From the NCBI RefSeq assembly GCF_003172915.1, contig NZ_QGKU01000060.1, positions 1 to 64,000 on the forward strand: 64,000 nucleotides of DNA, given 5' to 3'. The first letter of the stretch is position 1; the number at the start of each line of letters is the position of its first letter. This DNA is from Meridianimarinicoccus roseus. GTDB lineage: Bacteria > Pseudomonadota > Alphaproteobacteria > Rhodobacterales > Rhodobacteraceae. The notes below the pieces were generated by a model, which saw only the letters and a list, made by a program, of their open reading frames with translations, was not told where the DNA came from and searched no databases. Shown in pieces: positions 58,409 to 64,000 of this stretch. A program made the translations under genes and the position numbers.

Positions 58409-60235
58409 ATGACAACCCCCGACCGGGCCGACTTGCCGCGGAACCTTTGGCAGCGTCTGCGACGCAGCCTTGGGGCACGGGTGGCGATGCTTCTGTCGCT
58501 CGCGCTGATCCCGCTTGGCGTGATCGCCGTCGAACAGACCCGCCGTGTCGAGAACGAACTGGACCGCGCGCAGGCGCTGAACTTGCGGGCCATCACGGCC
58601 GAACTGGCCCGGTATGAATCCGCTTCGGCAGGGCGGGCGCTCGGGGCGGCGCGCGCCTTCGCCGCGACGCTGCCGGTGCTGGCCGGCGATCCGGTCGCCT
58701 GCCGCCGCACCGCCGAGGGAATCGTGACCGGCGGCGACGGGCTGTTCACCTTCGCCGGGTTTCTGCCGACAGAAGGCCTGATGACATGCAGTTCGGTCAC
58801 GGACGCCTATGATTTTTCCTCTGCGCCGCGGTTCCGCGAAAGAATGGAAAACCCGACCGTCTTCGCCAGCGCCCGTGTCGAAGGGCGCGTGTCCCGACAG
58901 CCGGTCATCAGCGTCTTTCACCCGGTGCTTGGCCCGGACGGCGGAATGCGCGGCTACGTTGTGGTGTCGCTGGGCGCGCGCGACCTCAACTTGCCAGCGC
59001 ATGTCACCGCAGCCGACATCGAATTGGCGGTTGTCGACTCGCGCGGGGCCGTACTGGGCAGCAACCTGCCGACCGGGCAGGCGACGGACATGCTGCCGGA
59101 CGGCTTCGTGCCGGAGCAGGCCGCGGACGACGCGGCCCCGTCTTTCAGCGCGCAGGACCAGCGCGGGCGCTCCCGAGACTACGCGGTCGAGCCGATCATC
59201 GAGGGCGTCGCCTATGCCGTCGGCGCGCGACCGTTGAACGAGGCTGCGGCGCGGGGGGTGTTCCTGTCGCCGGCCGCCTACCCGGTGCTGATGTGGCTGG
59301 CCAGCCTGTTCCTGGTGCTCGCGGTGATCGAGACTTCGCTGATCGGTCCGGTCCGCACGCTGAGCGCGCGGATCACACTGTTCGGTCGGCACCGGGAACT
59401 TGGCGTGCCGCAACCGCGCACCGGCATGCCGAGCGAGTTGTCCCGCATCGAGGAAGCCTTCGCCGACATGGCGGGACAGTCGGTCTCGGACGAACGCGCA
59501 CTGATGGACGCGCTGCACGAGCGCGACGCGCTGCTGCGCGAAGTACATCACCGGGTGAAGAACAACCTTCAAGTGATCTCGTCGATGATCAACCTGCAGG
59601 CCCGTAGCGCGCAAAACGCTGAAACCGAAGCGGCGCTGGCCCGGATCAGCTGCCGCATCGGCGGGCTGGGCGTGGTGCACCGGCATCTCTATGAAGCGCG
59701 GCGCATGGATTCGGTCGCGTTCGATCGGCTGCTTCGCGACTTGGCAGAGATGATGACCGAAGCCGGGCAGGGGCTGGACACGGAAGCGAACGATGACGCC
59801 GTGTCGCCAATAGATACCGTCGGGCTTGCGCCCGTCCGGCTGACCGCAGATGACAGCATGCCCGCGACGCTGTTCGCCGTGGAAGCGCTGACAACCGCGC
59901 TTGGTATTGTGCCTTCGCAGGCGCGCGGACGGGGACAGGTAAGGCTCGTTCTGTCGGAAACCGCGGTGACCAACGGAACGGCCGTGTGCATACGCGTCGA
60001 AAGCCCCGCCGCCGATGCGGGGCCCCGCGGCGGGTCAGACGGCGCAGCTGGCGATGACGCGGCAGCCAGATCGAGTCGCCGCCTGATCGAGGCTTTCGCG
60101 CGGCAGGTCCACGGGAAATGGCGCGTCGGCCGGGACGGACCGCTGCAGGTGGCCGAATTGCTTTTCGTGAAATCCCTCGTTCTGGACCCGGTGTGCGCGC
60201 CGCACGCCACGGTCCGAGACGGCATGGCGGACTAG
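58409..60235 (+). CDS. HisKA_2-type membrane sensor kinase, likely PhyK-like
   Basis: 608 residues. Membrane helix near 24-42 (ARVAMLLSLALIPLGVIAVE), a periplasmic sensor domain (about 45-285; dCache-like layout inferred), a second helix near 290-312 (AYPVLMWLASLFLVLAVIET), a HAMP-like linker, then HisKA_2 with phospho-acceptor His381 (EVHHRVKNNLQVISSMINLQ) and a degenerate HATPase domain in which G-boxes are hard to see. Fourteen bases after nepR2. Arrangement with phyR and nepR2 supports a PhyK role, phosphorylating PhyR. No ribosome site before the ATG at 58409, so coupling to nepR2 translation is likely. Confidence 0.82.
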   Translation: MTTPDRADLPRNLWQRLRRSLGARVAMLLSLALIPLGVIAVEQTRRVENELDRAQALNLRAITAELARYESASAGRALGAARAFAATLPVLAGDPVACRRTAEGIVTGGDGLFTFAGFLPTEGLMTCSSVTDAYDFSSAPRFRERMENPTVFASARVEGRVSRQPVISVFHPVLGPDGGMRGYVVVSLGARDLNLPAHVTAADIELAVVDSRGAVLGSNLPTGQATDMLPDGFVPEQAADDAAPSFSAQDQRGRSRDYAVEPIIEGVAYAVGARPLNEAAARGVFLSPAAYPVLMWLASLFLVLAVIETSLIGPVRTLSARITLFGRHRELGVPQPRTGMPSELSRIEEAFADMAGQSVSDERALMDALHERDALLREVHHRVKNNLQVISSMINLQARSAQNAETEAALARISCRIGGLGVVHRHLYEARRMDSVAFDRLLRDLAEMMTEAGQGLDTEANDDAVSPIDTVGLAPVRLTADDSMPATLFAVEALTTALGIVPSQARGRGQVRLVLSETAVTNGTAVCIRVESPAADAGPRGGSDGAAGDDAAARSSRRLIEAFARQVHGKWRVGRDGPLQVAELLFVKSLVLDPVCAPHATVRDGMAD

Positions 60236-60245
60236 CGCCCCGCGC

Positions 60246-61094
60246 TCACCGCCCCGCGGTCCGGATGGCCTGCCACTGGGCCCATTGCCCGCGATTGCCG
60301 CGAAAAACGTTGATGTCCACCTTGCCCTCGATCCCCGGCACCAAGCCGGTACCGGTATACTGCCAGAATGTCCAGTCGGCGCCGGGATAGACGTCTTCGG
60401 GATGGCCCGCGACGGACCGCAGCCAGAATTCCGTTCCCGGCAGCGTGCCGATGCCGGTGTCGCGATAGAAATCGACCGTCGTGTAGATCACCGGGCGCTG
60501 CCCGTAGTGCCGCGTCAGGATGTCGAGAAAACGGGCGGCTTCGGAACGGATCTTCTCAGGGGCAGGGCGATAGGGACAGGTCCGCGAATGATGGTTCCAT
60601 TCAAGGTCCAGCACATGCGGCATGGACCCGCCGCGTGGCACGTTGCGAATGAACCAGCGGGCCTGTTCCTCGGCGCTGCGGCAGAAATAGTAGAAGTGAT
60701 ATGCGCCGCGCGGCATCCCGGCGCGGCCCGCTTCGTCCCAGTGCATGGCAAATTTCGGGTCAAGATGATCGCCGCCTTCGGTCGCCTTGATGAAGGCGAA
60801 CGCGATCCCGGCCTGCCGGGCCACCGACCAATCGATATGGCCCTGCCAGCGCGACACGTCGATGCCGTGCACCGCATAGTCTGCCGGGGTCCGGCCCTCC
60901 CACGGGTGCGGTGCAGCATCTCCGAAAGCGAAGCCGTCGCGCCCCGGCGGCAGCAGCGCCAGTTCTCCCCCTGCGTCAATGCCCGCCTCTATGCCGGGCT
61001 GAAGACGGGCTATATCGGTCTCCTCCCGGCCCGAACCACAGGCCGAAAGCAGTGCGAGGATGGCTAGAAGGGCAACAAGAGGAGTGGGGCGCAT
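60246..61094 (-). CDS. GH25 lysozyme-family lipoprotein
   Basis: 282 residues. Lipoprotein signal PTPLVALLAILALLSACGSG with lipobox LSAC (acylated Cys near residue 19), so anchored in the envelope. The GH25 (muramidase) domain covers about 90-280: HGIDVSRWQGHIDWSVARQ with the catalytic-pair Asp, AFAFIKATEGGDHLDPKFA, GAYHFYYFCRSAEEQA and VLDLEWNH with the catalytic Glu, ending WTFWQYTGTGLVPGIEG. Acts on peptidoglycan. ATG at 61094 is taken; an AGGAG lies 11 bases upstream, and ATGs at 61103 or 61115 are possible. Single-gene unit converging on the sensor kinase. Confidence 0.9.
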   Translation of the reverse strand: MRPTPLVALLAILALLSACGSGREETDIARLQPGIEAGIDAGGELALLPPGRDGFAFGDAAPHPWEGRTPADYAVHGIDVSRWQGHIDWSVARQAGIAFAFIKATEGGDHLDPKFAMHWDEAGRAGMPRGAYHFYYFCRSAEEQARWFIRNVPRGGSMPHVLDLEWNHHSRTCPYRPAPEKIRSEAARFLDILTRHYGQRPVIYTTVDFYRDTGIGTLPGTEFWLRSVAGHPEDVYPGADWTFWQYTGTGLVPGIEGKVDINVFRGNRGQWAQWQAIRTAGR

Positions 61095-61244
61095 CGCGGG
61101 CATGGCTCCTGGCATCGTCGGGTCGGGCGACAGGCCCCGCCCGGTGCATTCACTCCAGTGTGAAGAAGTTTTGCGCCCCGGCAACAGGAAATCGGAAGCG
61201 GCGCGCAGATCCGCGCCCCTGCAGCGCAAGTTGTGGCAGGCTTG

Positions 61245-61961
61245 CTATATTCCGAACGCCTCACCGGCCTTGTCGGCAGCCAGGAAGGCTTTCAGGCCCT
61301 CCAGCGTCTCTGCGTAGTGCCGCTCCAGCAGGCCGGTCGCCGCGGCGGGGTCGCGGTCAAGCACCGCGTTGAGTATCTGTTCGTGTTCGGCGATGGCATC
61401 GCCCCGGCGCGCGCGGTTGAAATTGACCGACAGGTTCCGGTAGCGCACCGACTGGTCCATCATCGTCGCGCAGAATTCCAGCAGCCACGGCGATCCGCAT
61501 TCGCTGAGCAGGCTCATGTGAAACGCCGTGTGCCGGTCCTCCCAGTCGGTGTTGAGGGTCTCCTCGCCCTCGCGCTCGATCAGACGCTGGGTCCGGGCGA
61601 GCCGGTGATAGGACAAGACCAGCGCCTCCTCCCAGGCCTCGGTGGCATGCAGCATGGATTCCGACAGCGCCTTCGTTTCGAGCCAGATGCGGGTCTTCAC
61701 GAGGCTTTCGAGGTCCGCCAGTGACATGCCCTTCACAAAGAACCCGCGTTGGCTGCGACGGTCCACCCAGCCTTCCGACACAAGCTGGTTCAACGCCTCG
61801 CGGACCGGGTTCACGCCGATCCCGTACCGCTCGGAGATCGATTCAAGCTGCAGCTTGTCCCCCGGCAGAAGCGCCGCGCCAATGATGTCGCGTCGGATCA
61901 TGTCGCGCGCCTGTTCCGACAGGATGGGGGTGGTTGCCGCCGCTTGCGCGCGGCCTGTCAT
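61245..61961 (-). CDS. GntR-family regulator (FCD type)
   Basis: 238 residues. N-terminal winged helix-turn-helix (QARDMIRRDIIGAALLPGDK, then YGIGVNPVREALNQLVSEGW) and an all-helical FCD ligand domain with the metal-binding RHTAFHMSLLSECGSPWLLE and the EHEQILNAVLDRDPAAATGL segment. It is the last gene of the NMT1-type ABC operon and probably controls it in response to the transported compound or its product (inference). Start: ATG at 61961, one base after the permease stop; a GTG at 61976 is the alternative. Confidence 0.88.
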   Translation of the reverse strand: MTGRAQAAATTPILSEQARDMIRRDIIGAALLPGDKLQLESISERYGIGVNPVREALNQLVSEGWVDRRSQRGFFVKGMSLADLESLVKTRIWLETKALSESMLHATEAWEEALVLSYHRLARTQRLIEREGEETLNTDWEDRHTAFHMSLLSECGSPWLLEFCATMMDQSVRYRNLSVNFNRARRGDAIAEHEQILNAVLDRDPAAATGLLERHYAETLEGLKAFLAADKAGEAFGI

Positions 61962-61962
61962 G

Positions 61963-62847
61963 TCACGCGATGCCACCGATCTTGTCCGTCTTGTTCCAGA
62001 AGATCAGCCTTGCCTGCAGCCATACCACGGTCAAGTAAAGCGCCAGCCCGAGGAAACTCAGGTAGATGATCAGCGAGAACACGCGCGGTGTATTGAGCTG
62101 CGAGGCCGAAATCCGGATCAGTGCGCCGAAGCCTTCACCGCCGCCCAGAAATTCGCCCGTGATCGCGCCCGCCATGACGCCCACGCTGGCGATCTTCAAG
62201 CCGGTAAAAAAGTAGGGCAGCCCGATCGGCAGCTTCAGCCTCACCAGCGTCTGAAGGCGGCTCGCGCCCATAGACTTGAACAGGAAGCGTTCGTTCTCCG
62301 ACACTGCATAGAGTCCGGCCGCCGTGGACACGACCACTGGGAATGTGGCGATGAACGCCGCAAGAGCCACCTTCGACGAGATCCCGAAGCCAAGCCACGC
62401 AATGAACAACGGCGCAAAGGCGACCTTGGGCATCGTGTCGATCGCCACGAGATAAGGCATCACCGCGCGCTCACCGAACTTCGTCTCGCCCACCAGGACA
62501 CCAAGCGAAAACCCGAGCGCGACCGCGATGGCGAACCCATAGAGCACCGTCAGGCTTGTGGTGATCAGCGCGTCAAGCATGTGCCCGCCGGTCAGAAGGT
62601 TGTTGCCAACGAACAGAATGTCCGCCCAGGTTTCAGCGGGCGAGGGCAGCACGATCGGCGACACGATGTCGAGCGCGGTCACCACCTGCCACAGCCCGAC
62701 GATGGCCACGAAAAGGCCCAGCATGGCCACCCAGCGCGGGATTCGGTCGATGAAGGGGTCCTGTTCGATCCAGACTGTGTCGGCCCCGTCGTCCTGAAAT
62801 CCGTCCGCGCTGGCCGCGCGGGTCTGCATCTTCGCCTGCGTGCTCAT
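61963..62847 (-). CDS. ABC transporter permease, SsuC/TauC-like
   Basis: 294 residues with six membrane helices. The EAA loop is FLFKSMGASRLQTLVRLKLPIGLPYFFTGLKIA-like (shown in parts: FKSMGASRLQTLV and LPIGLPYFFTGL), typical of the nitrate/sulphonate/taurine (BPD_transp_1, SsuC) group. Starts with ATG overlapping the ATPase stop by four bases. Forms the transporter with the flanking ATPase and binding protein. Confidence 0.9.
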   Translation of the reverse strand: MSTQAKMQTRAASADGFQDDGADTVWIEQDPFIDRIPRWVAMLGLFVAIVGLWQVVTALDIVSPIVLPSPAETWADILFVGNNLLTGGHMLDALITTSLTVLYGFAIAVALGFSLGVLVGETKFGERAVMPYLVAIDTMPKVAFAPLFIAWLGFGISSKVALAAFIATFPVVVSTAAGLYAVSENERFLFKSMGASRLQTLVRLKLPIGLPYFFTGLKIASVGVMAGAITGEFLGGGEGFGALIRISASQLNTPRVFSLIIYLSFLGLALYLTVVWLQARLIFWNKTDKIGGIA

Positions 62848-63659
62848 GCCTTCGCCTCCTTTTCCAGCTTGCCGCGGATATGCCCGACAATGGCGCCGAA
62901 CTTGGCGGTGTTGATCATCTCCAGCGTGCGGGGGCGCGGCAGGTCGATGTCGATCACCTCGGCTACGTGTCCAGGGTTGGACTGCATGACATAGATCTTG
63001 TCCGACAGGATCACAGCTTCAGGGATGGAATGGGTCACGAGGAACGCGGTTGCGCGGCGTTCCATGCAGATGCGCTGCAGTTCCATGTTCATGAAATCGC
63101 GGGTCAACTCGTCCAATGCCGAAAACGGTTCATCCAGCAGCAGCACCGACGGGTCCGAGATCAGCATTCGGCAGATCGACACGCGCTGCGCCATCCCGCC
63201 CGACAATTCGGACGGGTAAACATCCGCGGCCCGTGCCAGTCCGACAAGGTCCAGCAGGTCCTGCGCGCGGTCGCGGTAGCGCCGCGCTGCCGCCTTGCCC
63301 TCCCGGATCTCGATAGGCAGCACGATGTTTTCCAGCGCGGTCTTCCAGGGCAGAAGCGTGGCCTGCTGGAACATCATCCCGATGTCTTCGCGCGGTCCCA
63401 TTACAGGGCGGCCGTCCAGCACGACACGGCCCGAACTGGGCGGCATCAGACCAGCCATGATCTTCAGCAAAGTGGACTTGCCGCAGCCGGACGACCCGAT
63501 CACCGAGGCGAATTCGCCCTTGCGCAGGGTCAGGTTCACGTCCGACAGTGCAGTGAAGCGGTTGCGCTGGTAGATCTTCGAAAGACGGGAAATCTGGAAA
63601 ACCGGCCGTTCCACGGCCGGTTTCGCGGTTGCTGTATCATGCAACGACTGGTCGGTCAC
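62844..63659 (-). CDS. ABC transporter ATP-binding protein, SsuB/TauB-like
   Basis: 271 residues from a GTG at 63659 that overlaps the binding-protein stop (GTGA), with GGAA before it; a GTG four codons upstream is possible. Walker A GSSGCGKST, Q-loop in MMFQQATLLPWK, signature LSGGMAQR, Walker B VLLLDEPFSALD and switch His in VTHSIPEAV. The Gly-Met-Ala-Gln signature and the LPWKTALEN segment are typical of the nitrate/taurine/sulphonate group. No C-terminal regulatory domain. Confidence 0.9.
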   Translation of the reverse strand: MTDQSLHDTATAKPAVERPVFQISRLSKIYQRNRFTALSDVNLTLRKGEFASVIGSSGCGKSTLLKIMAGLMPPSSGRVVLDGRPVMGPREDIGMMFQQATLLPWKTALENIVLPIEIREGKAAARRYRDRAQDLLDLVGLARAADVYPSELSGGMAQRVSICRMLISDPSVLLLDEPFSALDELTRDFMNMELQRICMERRATAFLVTHSIPEAVILSDKIYVMQSNPGHVAEVIDIDLPRPRTLEMINTAKFGAIVGHIRGKLEKEAKA

Positions 63660-64000
63660 TGGCCGTTCCACATCGGGATGAACTCGTTCGTGTAGACCGC
63701 CTGCAGGTCCTCGATAGGGGCTTCCAGCGCGCCACCGTCCACAAGACTCTGGTGGATCGCCTCCCAGTGTTCCGGCGGCTGGAAGCCGAAGCCCTGAGAC
63801 ATGTAGGCGTCGGTCGGGGTCATCCGCTCCGCCGCCGCGTCGAACAGCGCTGAGGCGAAATCGCGATCCTCGCCCTCGGTCGGGTTGCCCGCAGCCATGT
63901 GATCGAGCGCGGTTTCCTTGTTCGCGGGATCAAGCATGAACTCCATGCCCCGCACCAGAGCGCGGCCGAAGCCTTCCACTACCTCCGGGTTCTCGGACAT
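63656..64000 (-). CDS. NMT1/SsuA-type periplasmic binding protein, 5' part outside window
   Basis: 115 C-terminal codons are visible; the frame is open at the window edge, so the start and signal peptide lie beyond 64000. The segment contains NPEVVEGFGRALVRGMEFML and MSQGFGFQPPEHWEAIHQSL, then NEFIPMWNG, the usual C-terminal part of NMT1/THI5-like or SsuA-like binding proteins. Substrates of this class include pyrimidine precursors, taurine, sulphonates and nitrate, and the fragment does not decide. Coupled to the ATPase gene by a four-base overlap. Confidence 0.82.
   Translation of the reverse strand: MSENPEVVEGFGRALVRGMEFMLDPANKETALDHMAAGNPTEGEDRDFASALFDAAAERMTPTDAYMSQGFGFQPPEHWEAIHQSLVDGGALEAPIEDLQAVYTNEFIPMWNGQ

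Overview
The window reads as one contiguous chromosomal stretch of a high-GC alphaproteobacterium, most likely a Rhodobacterales (Paracoccaceae/Rhodobacteraceae) member. The pointers are uniformly GC-rich codon use, Shine-Dalgarno-led, tightly overlapping operons, a PhyR/NepR/EcfG general stress response (an alphaproteobacterial hallmark) with matching GGAAC-N16/17-NGTT promoters, and membrane-bound PuuD-type urate oxidation. I see no rRNA, tRNA, CRISPR array, insertion sequence or prophage. The first gene (allA) and the last gene (an ABC binding protein) are cut by the window edges.

Layout. 1-5.5 kb: oxidative purine (urate) degradation: allA, an allantoinase-OHCU decarboxylase fusion, uraH, a LysR regulator, puuD and ureidoglycine aminohydrolase. 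5.7-7.0 kb: thyA-folA. 7.0-11.0 kb: a PotABCD-like ABC importer. 11.2-14.6 kb: a GFA-family protein, a DUF1127-like protein, a DUF2333 membrane protein and an ECF sigma/anti-sigma pair. 14.9-22.0 kb: an eight-gene Mrp-type antiporter operon without a stand-alone mrpA. 22.0-29.5 kb: a ureohydrolase/TetR pair divergent from a second PotD-like ABC importer, a metallo-beta-lactamase-fold hydrolase and an aldehyde dehydrogenase. 29.6-30.1 kb: a decayed SLC13-type transporter. 30.3-36.6 kb: a lipoprotein, a molbindin, LysR and the DabB-DabA inorganic-carbon accumulation pair, then DUF2478. 36.7-43.0 kb: a TctDE-like two-component system with a periplasmic binding protein, divergent from tctCBA. 43.2-46.0 kb: a HerA-like ATPase and an AlaC-like aminotransferase. 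46.1-60.2 kb: a general-stress-response island. 60.2-64.0 kb: a GH25 lysozyme lipoprotein, a GntR regulator and an NMT1/SsuA-type ABC transporter.

Two regulatory networks can be read directly from the DNA. First, three sites sharing GGATGAA[A/G]CC-N9-CGCGT lie before the ECF sigma gene, before the divergent DUF2333 gene and before the Mrp operon, in the right orientation each time, so the sigma factor probably controls itself, DUF2333 and the antiporter. Second, EcfG-type promoters precede most transcription units between 47 and 58 kb, including nepR-ecfG, phyR and a second nepR. The phyR and second-nepR promoters face each other and physically interlock in 32 bp. The core stress genes are split: hybrid HWE kinase-nepR-ecfG in one block, and phyR divergent from nepR2-HisKA_2 kinase about 6 kb away, with envelope-type effector genes between them.

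Functionally the stretch suggests a metabolically versatile, probably marine or saline-adapted heterotroph: purine and guanidino/polyamine salvage, tricarboxylate-type uptake, DAB-type bicarbonate accumulation and Mrp cation/proton exchange, combined with a compact stress regulon. Functional assignments rest on motifs and gene context read by eye; no database search was run.
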